Source: Symbiodinium microadriaticum (lineage: Eukaryota; Sar; Dinophyceae; Suessiales; Symbiodiniaceae). From it: a stretch of 64,000 nucleotides of DNA. The translations under genes were made by a program, and so were the position numbers. Location of the stretch: contig LSRX01000513.1 in NCBI GenBank assembly GCA_001939145.1, forward strand, positions 62,001 through 126,000, given 5' to 3'. Shown piece after piece: positions 32,256 through 41,950 of the stretch (its first letter is position 1; each line of letters opens with the position of its first letter). The notes below the pieces were generated by a model that saw only the letters and a program-made list of their open reading frames with translations, did not search any database and had not been told where the DNA came from.

Positions 32256-32862
32256 TGACCCTCCAGCAGCTGGTGATCTCCCCGTCAGTGACCGGTTCGA
32301 GCTGCCTTGGGCTCGGGGGTTGCTGTTTTGCCTTTCTTTTTGAACCCGGGGGTGGGAAGGTTTAGGGTTTAGGGTGTTGGGAGTTATGTAGGGCTTAGGG
32401 GTTACGGGCTTAGGGCTTTAAGGCTTTAAGGCTTTAAGGCTGCAGCTGATAATATCCTCAATGCTGTAGGTAAGCCCCCCACATGTCGAAAATACAGTAT
32501 AGAAGATTCGGGCTGTAGTCGTGGATTGGTTCACTCTTCGCACGAACGCGCTTCGTTCACTGAACATGTGATCCCTTTGGCGATTGTTGTTCCTGCATGT
32601 TCGCCAAACCAAAAGACTCTAGAAGAGGTACTCAGAGGTCCTCATGTGGTTCACGTAGGAATCCGAGTTCAATCTCTGGAAAACCTCATGGCAGTGTGTT
32701 GAGTCTATATGCCCGGCAACACCACCCCATCATTCTCCTCAAAACCGTACCTAAACCCTGAACCCTACACCCTAAACTCTAAACCCTTGACCCTAAAAGT
32801 CTACAAGACCTAGATCCGAAATCCTACCGGGGCTTCCAAAAGGGTACTTTAAAGATTCTTTC
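32256..32862. other. No supported gene
   Basis: TTTAGGG words at 32,355-32,415. The minus frame 32,418-32,612 has no domain I recognise. Confidence 0.45.
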
Positions 32863-32963
32863 TGGGTAGTTTTCTAAATAGGGGTCCCTTTGAGGGTCCT
32901 TTTCAGACGGGTGCCGTGCTATTTTGGGGACCTACAAAGGAGCCTAATTTGGAGACCTACCCA
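32863..32963. mobile_element. MITE-like element, family H
   Basis: Imperfect inverted ends TGGGTAGTTTTCTAAATAGG and CCTAATTTGGAGACCTACCCA. The interior GGGTGCCGTGCTATTTTGGG is shared, reversed, with the 35.4-kb copy. Length 101 bases. Confidence 0.8.
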
Positions 32964-33414
32964 AATCCCACGAAGCAGTGCTGCAGGGCCTATAGGTGGA
33001 CTCGGAGTTTAGGTCGAGGTCTTACAAATTTACGGCCTCGGGTTAGGGTTCACGGCTGGTGCATTCACCGAAAACCCTGTGCAGTCTGCAAGATGTTGCA
33101 TTTGCCGGGGAGGAGTACCTTGACCAAGTTCCTATGCGGCCGCAGATCGTGCAGACAGCCGGGTCATGATAAGACACAACAGTCACTACAGGCTACAGGT
33201 TGATGAGTTCAGACAGTTGTATTCTGTGAAAGACATGCTCTAATAAGGGCATTGTGTGTTTTTTCCTATGCTGTGGGTTTCTCCCCTCTCTTTCATACGG
33301 GACATCTTGCTCGTTCACATGTGTGGGAAACAATGACACTCACGACTTTCGCTTTCCGTCTTTGGAGCAGACACGCAGAATCAAAGGCCAAAAACTGGGC
33401 CGTAAAATTATTGT
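32964..33414. other. No supported gene
   Basis: A 95-residue plus frame (32,916-33,203) begins inside the family-H element and has no recognisable domain. Confidence 0.4.
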
Positions 33415-33870
33415 TTAACAAAACTGCATTTGCCGTGGCTTTTTGGACCCTCAAAGCCACATCCCGAAAATCCATCCCATCTGCGTGAGCCTCTGAACAA
33501 AATTCTGAAACCCTGTGGAACCTGCACAACTTGATCTTGGATTCAAAACCTAGGCCCCTCCAAGCTTTTCGAACACGCCCCGTGCGGTTTCGGCAGTGGT
33601 TTCTGGCCCACTGCCAGGTGGCCTTAAGGGCAAAATCCGAGGCCTCAAAAGGGCGTAAACCTGATTGAATTTTAAAAAAATACCTTTGCCGTGGCTCAAC
33701 AAAACCAGGTTTTGACCCTCAAAGCCAACTCCCGAAAATCCATTCGAGCTGCCTGAACCCCTCAAACATGGTGTTCATGTTAACTTTTCTGGAATCCCTA
33801 TGGAACCTGCAAAACCTGATTTGGGATATTCTGCTCAAACCCGTCCCCTACAGGCTTTTTCGGGAACGGT
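33415..33870. repeat. Diverged tandem duplication, period about 270 bases
   Basis: Shared landmarks occur twice in the same order: TTTGCCGTGGCT (33,428 / 33,682), GACCCTCAAAGCCA followed by CCCGAAAATCCAT (about 33,448 / 33,714), TGGAACCTGCA-AAC (about 33,516 / 33,803), and a CCCCTNCAAGCTTTTCG-like word (about 33,555 / 33,844). Neither copy is clearly coding. Confidence 0.8.
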
Positions 33871-35363
33871 TTGGCCTGAAAACCACGCTCTGATGTCAAA
33901 AACGATAAAAAAAAACCTAAGGTTCCTGCCTTTTCAGCAGACGTACTGCAGATCTTTTCCTCAACGTGACATGCCACATCCAAGGCAGTAGATGGCCGGT
34001 TACAAAACCCTTCCTGCAACCTTAAACGGACTATCCGATGCCGAAAACGTTCTAAACCGACTTTTACACACTGCTCGAAAACATAGGCATGATGACTAGC
34101 TTTTCTGTAGCTTATAAAGTCTATAAATGTCCACGCTTGCAACTGTCGGCGCTGCTGCACAAACAAAATCATGCTAGTTTCGTTCTGCACAGTCCAGACA
34201 GGCAAGCATCGCACGATTGACATCATGCTGCTGATAGAACAGCCGAAAAATGGCGACGGTGTTGTTCCTCAGGATGCGCTTGGAACACCTATTTACGCGT
34301 CGCAAGGAAAAAATCAGGTTCGCGTACAGGCCAAAAACATCAAAATTAAAAATAAAGGGTCAGGCCTGGATGAATGCGGCCCGTCGGCTCAATGGGGCCC
34401 AGTCCCCACCGCCGTCCCACCTGGCCCTTGCACCGTAAGCTCGAAGAAACCCCAGCTCAGTGGGACCCAGCCATCGTCCCGTCACACCTGGCCAGCATTA
34501 ACAAAAAAACAGGTTAGCATAAAAACAGAAACCCATAGCATAGATGGAGAAACCTCGGGCATAAGAGGAGAACCCATGAGCATAAGAAAACACCGTGTCG
34601 GCGACGGGATGGAGGCATGGAGGTCGATGAAGACATGGAGGTGGGCAGCATAAAAACAAAAACCTTGACTCTAATAAAATGAGATGCCTCAAGCGCAACC
34701 TGCCATTGTTACATTCTCAAACATCCCAAACAGCGAAAGAGTTCCACGATGACCACTAGCACCAGCCAAGGCCACCACGGAGACCGCGAAGAAACCACCA
34801 AAGCACCAGGAGACTCCCCCAGACCACACTGAAATCACAGGAGATCGCCAAATGCTTCCCTCCCCCCAGCACATGACTTGTGGGATCCAGCAGGCCACTC
34901 TGAAAGCCTCTCCCCCAGGTACTACTTGCGCTTCAAGGTTCGCGAAATCCTAAACCCCAAACCCTAATACCTAAACCCGATTTACAATAAATCCGGCCCT
35001 CCGCGGCCCACGGCCACGCAGACCCTCCGTAAAAAGAGTGACTCGAAGACAAAATTCGCAGCGCCCCACAGCAGGAGCCGTGCACAGTAGGACGCGCGGA
35101 CAGCAACAGGACATGTTAACGGTTTAGGGTTGTTGGGGCTAGCCAGCAAACGTAAAAAAAACGCATAGTCTGACCGCTCTTTTTGAGAAAAATCTGCCGC
35201 ATCGCCGCATCATCTGTAACCGTGGACTGAAGGTGTCTCTTCTTTTCGGTTTTTGTCGGCGGATGTGTTGGCTCTGTGGTGCGATCTAGGACAGGTTCAA
35301 GTGCAAGCAAGACCCGGCTCAAGTCGGTATCCGGCGTACTGGGCTCTGCCCAGACCTCTTGTA
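33871..35363. other. No supported gene
   Basis: A 160-residue plus frame at 34,171-34,653 and a 142-residue minus frame at 33,798-34,226 lack recognisable domains. The sequence at 34,500-34,600 contains repeated AAACCCATAGCATA / GAACCCATGAGCATA words. Confidence 0.4.
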
Positions 35364-35464
35364 TGGGTAGTTCTCTAAAGTAGGATCCTTTTTAAGTCCC
35401 AAACACAACACGGCACCCCTGTAAAAAGGACCCTAAATGGGCCCCTTATTTAGAGAACTCACCA
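35364..35464. mobile_element. MITE-like element, family H, reverse orientation
   Basis: TGGGTAGTTCTCTAAA and TTTAGAGAACTCACCA ends. The interior CACGGCACCCCTG is the reverse complement of the interior at 32,863-32,963. Also 101 bases long. Confidence 0.85.
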
Positions 35465-35784
35465 TATTGAACATTGCTGTTCTTGTGCAGAAGCATGCTT
35501 ATTGCCACAGGGGCGCCTTTCTGAATCGATCCATCAGTCCCTGACTTTGCAAACCAATTAGTCAGGTACACCCTTTGACTGGGTGAGGGATCACAAAAAA
35601 TAAATAAGGATCAACAAAATTAAGCCTCAGGATCAAAAAAGATAAACTTAATCATAGAAAACATTGAACACTAAACTCCTATTAAAATCCTAGACAAAAC
35701 CTACTAAAACCTCACAAAATAAGGATCAAAAACAATTCAAGCGGGGGAGAGGGGGACGGCTCGTTATCTCTTTTTCGTATTTAT
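35465..35784. other. No supported gene
   Basis: A-rich sequence with repeated GGATCAAAAA / AAGGATCAACAAAA words. Confidence 0.45.
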
Positions 35785-36025
35785 TTCGTTGTGCCTTTCT
35801 TTCTTCCGTTCTTCGTTTATTCCTGTCTTCCCTTATTCTGTATTTCTTTCTTTCCTTATTTCTTTATGTCTTTCTTTCGTTCTTTCGTTCTTTCGTTCTT
35901 TCGTTACTTATTGCTTTCTTTATTTAGTTATTTCGCTCTTGCTTTCGTTATTTCTTTATTTAGTTATTCCCTTCTTTCTGTATTCCTTTCGTTCGTTCGC
36001 TCGTTCTTTCTTTCTTTCTTGCCCT
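35785..36025. repeat. (TTTC)n / TTCGTTCTTT pyrimidine-rich microsatellite
   Basis: About 240 bases of imperfect TTTC, TTCG and TTAT tetramers. The overlapping open frames are Phe/Leu/Ser-rich translations of it. Confidence 0.92.
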
Positions 36026-36134
36026 CCTTCTCTAGACTTTCAATAGGATTGGAACAGGTTTTAAACAGGAATCTCACACAAATTGTGGGTTATTCTTTTG
36101 ATCCTTATATAATTTTTTGATCCTTATTCCCTTG

Positions 36135-36341
36135 ATAGCCAGGCTGCCCATAGCGAGAATTACGTGCTTCGATGACCTGGGATCCAAAGCAGAAGTGTCC
36201 GTTGAATTCAAGGAGTATGGGCTTCAGTTTACGTTTCATGGGGCCATCAGAGACAAAGACTCACTCAACGGATCCACAACCGGAGACTTTAAATTCCTAA
36301 ATCATATACAACCCTACCAAGAAGACAAGACAACATTGTAA
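36135..36341 (+). CDS. Possible exon, unknown product
   Basis: I do not recognise the family. After a pyrimidine-rich stretch and AG sites near 36,137-36,152, the plus frame reads ARITCFDDLGSKAEVSVEFK and then EYGLQFTFHGAIRDKDSLNG before STTGDFKFLNHIQPYQEDK and a stop at 36,339-36,341. Charged/hydrophobic alternation and an absence of repeat words make it one of the more protein-like frames in the middle of the window. It would be the only fairly good exon on the plus strand. The start boundary is uncertain, and no upstream exon was found. Confidence 0.35.
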   Translation: MARLPIARITCFDDLGSKAEVSVEFKEYGLQFTFHGAIRDKDSLNGSTTGDFKFLNHIQPYQEDKTTL

Positions 36342-36374
36342 AACTTGAGCTCTATTTCCTGGTTTAGCTTTCCC

Positions 36375-36460
36375 CCCAAGGTACAGCACCCTAAACCCTA
36401 AACCCTTCAAGGTACAGCCCTAAACCCTAAACCCTTCAAGGTACAGCCAAGGTACAGCAG
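36375..36460 (-). repeat. AAGGTACAGC plus CCCTAAACCC tandem repeat
   Basis: Two to three units of AAGGTACAGCNCCCTAAACC and CCTAAACCCTTC. Confidence 0.85.
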
Positions 36461-36520
36461 ACAAAAAAGCCCCGAAGAGTTAGACTAATTCCCCAGGCTC
36501 CTCTGTTTATTGCACCAATG

Positions 36521-36593
36521 TAGGGCCTTAATAATTAGAATAGGGTTTTGGGGCCCACTATACCATAATTATAACAAAGGAACCACCCGAAAC
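36521..36593 (+). mobile_element. MITE-like element, family A, left two-thirds
   Basis: TAGGGCCTTAATAATTAGAA, GGGTTTTGGGGCC, ACTATACCATAATTATAAC and AAGGAACC. The right end is missing. Confidence 0.75.
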
Positions 36594-36994
36594 TTCTAAA
36601 CGCCTAAACCCTTCTAGAGCCCTCCAAATACTACAGACTCGGAATCCCTTGAAGATCCCTGAAGCACATTCCCTTCAAGAAACCCTCGAACTCCCAAGCT
36701 CAGAAGTCCTAACCTTAGGGTTTACTGGTTCCCTGTTGGGGCCATCTAAAACATGATCATGTTCAATCCTTGTTAGGGTTCTAGAACAAAAACGCAACAT
36801 TGTATCCAACAAGGACCCAGTTTAAGGCTTTAGGGTTCCCTGGTGGCAGCCCTGAAACTCCTGAAAACCTGGACTTTGAAGTAACCCAGCGAGCACCAAA
36901 AAAGGTGTCGATGTTTATTTCATATAATGGCTCCTTTAATAAAAAACAGGTCCCCAAAAAAACAAACATCTTCAAGCGTGGTGCTTCAGAACTC
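36594..36994. other. No supported gene
   Basis: A short inverted repeat is possible around 36,735-36,810 (GTTGGGGCC / GGACCC...). Frames of 60-70 residues without domain. Confidence 0.35.
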
Positions 36995-37112
36995 CAAACC
37001 CCAAAAGCCTAAACCCTAAACCCCTAAACCCTAAACCCTCAACCCTAAACCCCTAAACCCCTAAAGCCTAAAGCCTAAACCCCTAAACCCTAAACCCTAA
37101 ACCCTAGCCCTG
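36995..37112 (-). repeat. Telomere-like tract, C-rich, well preserved
   Basis: CCCTAAACCCCTAAACCCTAAACC-type units, among the least diverged in the window. Confidence 0.92.
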
Positions 37113-37224
37113 AACCCTTAAAAACATGACCCAGGCGCTTGGTCAAGAGTCTGGTACTCCCGGGGGACCTCCTCAGGCAGCGGCGGGGCGGGAGCCGCCT
37201 CTGGAGCTGAACGAATGGGTAAGG

Positions 37225-37380
37225 GGTTTAGGGTTTAGGGTTTAGGGTTTTGGGTTTAGGGTTGAGGGTTTAGGGTTGAGGGTTTAGGGTTTAGGGTTTA
37301 GGGTTTTGGGTTTAGGGTTTAGGGTTGAGGGTTTAGGGTAGGGGTTCAGGGTTGAAAGTTTAGGGTTTAGCGTTCAGGGA
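37225..37380 (+). repeat. Telomere-like tract, G-rich, well preserved
   Basis: GGGTTTAGGGTTGAGGGTTT-type units. It lies 110 bases from the C-rich tract ending at 37,112, so the two face each other. Confidence 0.92.
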
Positions 37381-37510
37381 TGAGAGGTACACTTGATCAT
37401 GCTCGTTGTTCATTTGCTTGCCATCCCCTTGTCGGCATTCGTCCCGGCACCCGAAACCCTAAACGGCCGTTCAAGCGCACAGCGACCCGCTGCCGTGTCA
37501 ACCCGGTAGC

Positions 37511-37980
37511 NNNNNNNNNNNNNNNNNNNNNNNNNNNNNNNNNNNNNNNNNNNNNNNNNNNNNNNNNNNNNNNNNNNNNNNNNNNNNNNNNNNNNNNNNN
37601 NNNNNNNNNNNNNNNNNNNNNNNNNNNNNNNNNNNNNNNNNNNNNNNNNNNNNNNNNNNNNNNNNNNNNNNNNNNNNNNNNNNNNNNNNNNNNNNNNNNN
37701 NNNNNNNNNNNNNNNNNNNNNNNNNNNNNNNNNNNNNNNNNNNNNNNNNNNNNNNNNNNNNNNNNNNNNNNNNNNNNNNNNNNNNNNNNNNNNNNNNNNN
37801 NNNNNNNNNNNNNNNNNNNNNNNNNNNNNNNNNNNNNNNNNNNNNNNNNNNNNNNNNNNNNNNNNNNNNNNNNNNNNNNNNNNNNNNNNNNNNNNNNNNN
37901 NNNNNNNNNNNNNNNNNNNNNNNNNNNNNNNNNNNNNNNNNNNNNNNNNNNNNNNNNNNNNNNNNNNNNNNNNNNNNNNN
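37511..37980. other. Assembly gap (470 N)
   Basis: Unresolved bases. It lies just beyond a paired C-rich/G-rich telomere-like structure, which may be why assembly failed. Confidence 0.99.
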
Positions 37981-38043
37981 TGGATGGATCTGGGGCTTGA
38001 GAAAATTGGATAGATAATTAAAAATATTGTTGAACATAATCGA

Positions 38044-38129
38044 TTGTAGTTCCTTTTTTTTCGTTAGCCGTTTATACTCTTATATAGCATCCCAACCTGA
38101 AAACTGGCTAGCCAAAAACGGAACTACAA
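38044..38129. mobile_element. MITE-like element, family B-related variant
   Basis: TTGTAGTTCCTTTTTTTT plus CGTTAGCC at the left; GGCTAGCCAAAAACGGAAC plus TACAA at the right. It shares the TGTAGTTCC inner arm with family B but has a different centre and lacks the TACCTATAGTCTCCAT terminus. Confidence 0.75.
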
Positions 38130-38744
38130 GCCCTAGGCCCTAAGAAAAAAGCACGACGGAAAGAAGCTCACAGATCCCGTAAACACCGAAGAGAGATCGA
38201 AGCCTCATCCACCTTTCAAAGCCGACTTCAAGGACACATCGAAAGCTAAGCCCTTCCAAACCGCACCTCCTACCTTAACCTACCAAAACCTATCTTTCTG
38301 TGTCGGGTTCCTATAACATAAACTCCATATTGCTAGTAGGGTTTATAATGGGAACCTGCAAACAAAGTAGGTTATGATAGCTTAACACCCCACTTGCCGA
38401 ACAACCTCATTTTAAAAGCTGTGTCCTTCGCTGCAGGTACCACACAAAAACCTGGCTCCTCGCGGACATAGATTTAAAGCTGAAGCAACCAGAAGAAGGA
38501 ATCTTACATGTTTACGGAGGTTGGTTGTATAGTCTGTAGATGCCTAGGCGAGTTCAGGAATATTTAGAACATCTCGGTAATCAGCAAAGTTTCAAAAAAC
38601 ACTGCAATGTGAGGAGGTGAGTCATAAACAGCGGGTTGCCCGTGAGGCTTCTTAACCGGTGCCGCGTTCTTTTGCGTATGGGGCTTTCAAATCTGGCTCT
38701 AGAAATAACCATGTACTCAAGCTACCATAACCTACTCTATTGCA
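38130..38744. other. No supported gene
   Basis: CTACCTTAACCTACC- and CCTATTTT-like words but no clear repeat. No coding signal. Confidence 0.4.
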
Positions 38745-38876
38745 GGCACTGTTAACGTTACAAGCGTTATGCTCGAGGTTTCGGTAGTTCGAGCTACCGT
38801 TCATACTGGAATCCCATCCCCAAGGATGCCCGGCCCGAGCGATCGGCGTGTCGTACAAGTCGCTGGACGAGGCCAC
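38745..38876 (-). CDS. Possible exon, unknown product
   Basis: Unrecognised product. The minus frame from ATG at 38,876 reads MASSSDLYDTPIARAGHPWG and then WDSSMNGSSNYRNLEHNAC before losing its protein-like character. A GTAG-type donor (AATAGA|GTAGGT) occurs near 38,740. Codon use has many C/G third positions at the start. No family is evident. A chance frame cannot be excluded. Confidence 0.25.
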
Positions 38877-40341
38877 GATGACAGGTTCATGGTGATCCTG
38901 GCGGTTTAGGGTTTGGGGTTGAGGTTCGCAAGAAATGTAGCCAGTCTCCCTTCACCTGAATAGTCGCCCTCAAACCCGGGAGCCTAAACATACAGATAAA
39001 ACCAGTATAAGGCCTTCCTGTCACCTCCATGAAACCCTTATGGTGAACCCTGAAAGGCCCCTCCTCTGAGAACGCTTAAAAGGAATCCTGAAAAGAAACA
39101 CTTGACAAGGAGCCCTTAAAAGGAACCCTGAAAAGGTATTTTGAACCTCAAGGTTTGAGAAACCTAGGACTTTGGGAGATGTGAACTCTCCGCCCTGGAT
39201 GCTTTGGGTTTAGGAGTTTAATGTTGGAGGTCAAACGCTCAAAATCCGTGAAGTTAAGTGTCTAGGGCTTAGGGCTTGGGGCTCATAGGGTATCGGGCAA
39301 GCCATAACCCAGCAAAGCCCTAAAACCCCCAACATAGGGGCTTTCATATTTATTGCAAAGCTCGGGACGTGGGGGGGGGGGCGGGGGATTCTGGTGCAGT
39401 TGCATTAAGGAAACCTAAGGATCACGATTAATGTTTCAAGCTCTATGTTACCAAACCAAAAACCCCAAAATAGCAGCCATTCTAAAACTCTTTGAAACTA
39501 GAAGACATCCCGGAAGGTGGCCTATGCAATCAGAAAGCCGTGTAAAAGCCTTAAGCAAAGCGATCGAACAAGAGACCGTATGAAATACGTGAGAAAGAAC
39601 TTGCGCAAATCACCACAAAAAAACACACAAGGGACCCGAAGTCATATTAAACCTTAAATGCTAGACCAGAGGTGCCCTGGTCACCATCTGCTTTGCTTTC
39701 TCGCACATCTGCTGCCACCGCTCCTGTCAACGGCTTCAGACGATTTTCAGGGGTACTGACTTCTGCCTGAATACTTCCTCCATATCTCTGTCATGCTCTC
39801 TCCTCGTGCCGACATAGAAAGTCCCTAAGCCGAAACCCTTCTTCGATCTTGAAAGCCAGGCAATGGTCGGTGCATGTTCAACAGCACCTCACCGGCCACG
39901 ACAAAGCATTACCATGGAAACTAAACAGCTAATTGCTAACGTTAATCTTTGGGGATGCCTATTTGGATTATTTGGATTATACTATACGATACCCAAAAAT
40001 GCTGTTCGAATTGTTAAGGGCCGTAACAAACTCCGAAAAGCTTATCACGCCTGACTTTCTCCGTTTATTTGAGGCACAGGTTTGACCTATGTGACGAGAC
40101 ATCATATACATACGCGCAGACAAACACTCGCCCACAGAAGACAGAAGGAAGAAGGATGGGAAGAACTTGCAGGCACAGCTCGTCCAAAGCTACGCAGCAC
40201 GGCAGAGGCTACCGCCGCAAGCACAGAGCGTCGCACGAGTATGACGAGTATGGGTTGTCGACTTAACATGGCCTCGAAGCCGCAGCCTCAGCTCTAGAAG
40301 CGTCTGGACCCATGGTTTAGGGTTTAGGGTTTAGGGTGATG
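38877..40341. other. No supported gene
   Basis: AAAAGGAANCCTGAAAAG repeat words at 39,075-39,145. A possible degraded family-A element (reverse) at about 39,957-40,025. Poly-G run at 39,372-39,381. TTTAGGG run at 40,314-40,337. The plus frames at 40,069-40,297 have no domain. Confidence 0.4.
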
Positions 40342-40440
40342 TAAGGGGCCTTATTTTTTTTAGAATAAGGTTCGGGAATGTATTGTACTATAATTCTATC
40401 AAGGAACTCCCCAACAAATAGTATAGGTAAGTATAAAGGG
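40342..40440 (+). mobile_element. MITE-like element, family A
   Basis: TAAGGGGCCTTATTTTTTTA start, TGTACTATAATTCTATCAAGG core, AATAGTATAGGTAAGTATA end. It directly follows a short TTTAGGG run. Confidence 0.75.
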
Positions 40441-40629
40441 CGTATATTAATCGATATAAAGCCCTGAACCATCGAGCCGTGCTACAAAGATGCTCAAGCA
40501 CCGTAAAACCGAAACTCTGATCCCGGATGCCCTTAACTCTGAAACTTGAACCGCTAAGACCTCCAAGAATAACTTAGCCCCCGCTCCCCGCCCATCTCGG
40601 CCATAACCCACCCAACCCCCCACCCCGGC

Positions 40630-40665
40630 CCTAAAACACAAAACACACACACACACACAGAGAGA
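40630..40665. repeat. (CA)n / (GA)n microsatellite
   Basis: ACACACACACACACACAG continues into AGAGAGACAC. Confidence 0.9.
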
Positions 40666-40769
40666 GACACAAAACAAAACCACATCGCGGCCTTGCTTTC
40701 GCTGGACTTTGGGCTCGGCGGGATGCGATCACGCAGAGGCCGGACTTCGTTTGACCCACACGGGCGGAG

Positions 40770-40938
40770 CCTTCGATGATGATGATGATGATGGTCAGGA
40801 TCATGTTCCTGATTCATGGACATGATTGTCATGATGAATGTTTCTGCTTACCCGGTAGTGCCAACAGGATGATGAAGATGATGATAATGATGATGCTCCT
40901 ATTTAAGATGAGTGAGGCATGGCAGGAGAAGAAGCAGT

Positions 40939-40990
<52 letters not shown>

Positions 40991-41000
40991 CCACCCGCAG
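40770..41000. repeat. GAT and (CAG)n triplet repeats
   Basis: GATGATGATGATGATGGTC at about 40,777-40,795 and around 40,870-40,900. (CAG)n of about 18 units spans 40,936-40,990. The minus frame reads poly-Ala and is not a gene. Confidence 0.92.
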
Positions 41001-41499
41001 CAGCGGCAGTTGCAGTTGTTGTTGGCAGTAGCAGCGTCGTAGTATTACTAACACTAATAATTATTCGGGATAAATACTCACCCAAACCCTGAATGCGAAA
41101 AACAACCTATACAGAATCCCGTTGCAGTGCTGAACTCTGGGGTTCTGCTAACTTGCCCTTCTGCTCATTGATTCTTATGGTGGCCACACTGGCCCAAAAC
41201 CAGGAAACCCCACACGCCTACCCTTCCCCCGCCCCTCTCAACAAAAACACGTTAGTCCCTAAACATCAAAACCTGAATAAATGCAGGCCACCGACTAAGG
41301 AAGCCAAATTGATAAGACTATATAATAAAACACGTATGTATGTGTATGTTAAAGCATCTTGGATTCTGCCAAACTCACAACCCAAAACCCGAAACCCAAA
41401 CCCGTATTCTCGGCTGAGGCGCATCATCAAAGTGTTCATCAGCTCTGAGACGGGGACCTCGGCGCCTTCGTGAAACTCCTTCCACATCGGGGCTTCATG
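41001..41499. other. No supported gene
   Basis: A 126-residue plus frame (41,093-41,473) has no recognisable domain. Confidence 0.4.
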
Positions 41500-41640
41500 T
41501 AGGGGGCCTTCGTACTTAGAATAGGATTTTGGGGGCTCCTTATCAAAACCATAGTATAATTATGTAATTAGAATAGGATTTTTGGGGGCTCCTTATCAAA
41601 ACTATAGTATAATATAACCCCCAAACCCCATTCTCCTTGA
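41500..41640 (+). mobile_element. MITE-like element, family A, internally duplicated
   Basis: TAGGGGGCCTTCGTACTTAG begins the element. The segment ATTAGAATAGGATTTT, GGGGGCTCCTTATCAAAAC, and ATAGTATAAT then occurs twice with a period of about 55 bases, before an ATTCTCCTTGAAGGC end. Confidence 0.75.
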
Positions 41641-41689
41641 AGGCTTCCCTTAAGTTCCTGTATTGGTTTACTGGTTTAGGGATCCACAA

Positions 41690-41835
41690 AAGGGTTACGG
41701 GTCAGGGTTTGGGGGTTTAGGAGTGGCGGCTTTTGAGACTTTGGCTTGGGGCTTAGGGTTGGGAGTTTGAGGTTTGGTTTCCGAGGGTTGAGGTTTGCTT
41801 TTTGCCAGTTCGAGAGGTTTGGGGCTTGGGGTTTT
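41690..41835 (+). repeat. Telomere-like tract, G-rich, diverged
   Basis: GGGTTTGGGGGTTTAGG, GGGCTTAGGGTTGGG and related variants. Confidence 0.75.
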
Positions 41836-41851
41836 GGGTTCTGAAGCCATG

Positions 41852-41950
41852 TATGGGCCGTTATAATTAGAACGAGGTTTCGGGGCGTATCATCGTAAAA
41901 ATACCGCAAGAAACCCTGATGAAGCATATTAATGATTATTCAAGCACCTC
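41852..41950 (+). mobile_element. MITE-like element, family A, diverged
   Basis: TATGGGCCGTTATAATTAGAA and GAGGTTTCGGGGCGTA at the left, AATGATTATTCAAGCACC at the right. Confidence 0.6.

Noticed and set aside
33798..34653. 142-residue minus and 160-residue plus ORFs
   Set aside because: Overlapping opposite frames without recognisable domains or codon bias. Not enough to call a gene.
35789..36120. Phe/Leu/Ser-rich ORFs resembling membrane proteins
   Set aside because: The apparent hydrophobic segments come from the TTTC microsatellite.
37380..38037. ORFs of about 180-206 residues across the N gap
   Set aside because: Most of the length is unresolved bases, so the open frame has no meaning.
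39863..40054. 63-residue ORF with a hydrophobic centre
   Set aside because: The hydrophobic part overlaps an AT-rich stretch resembling a decayed family-A element.
40903..41085. Poly-Ala ORF
   Set aside because: Product of the (CAG)n repeat.
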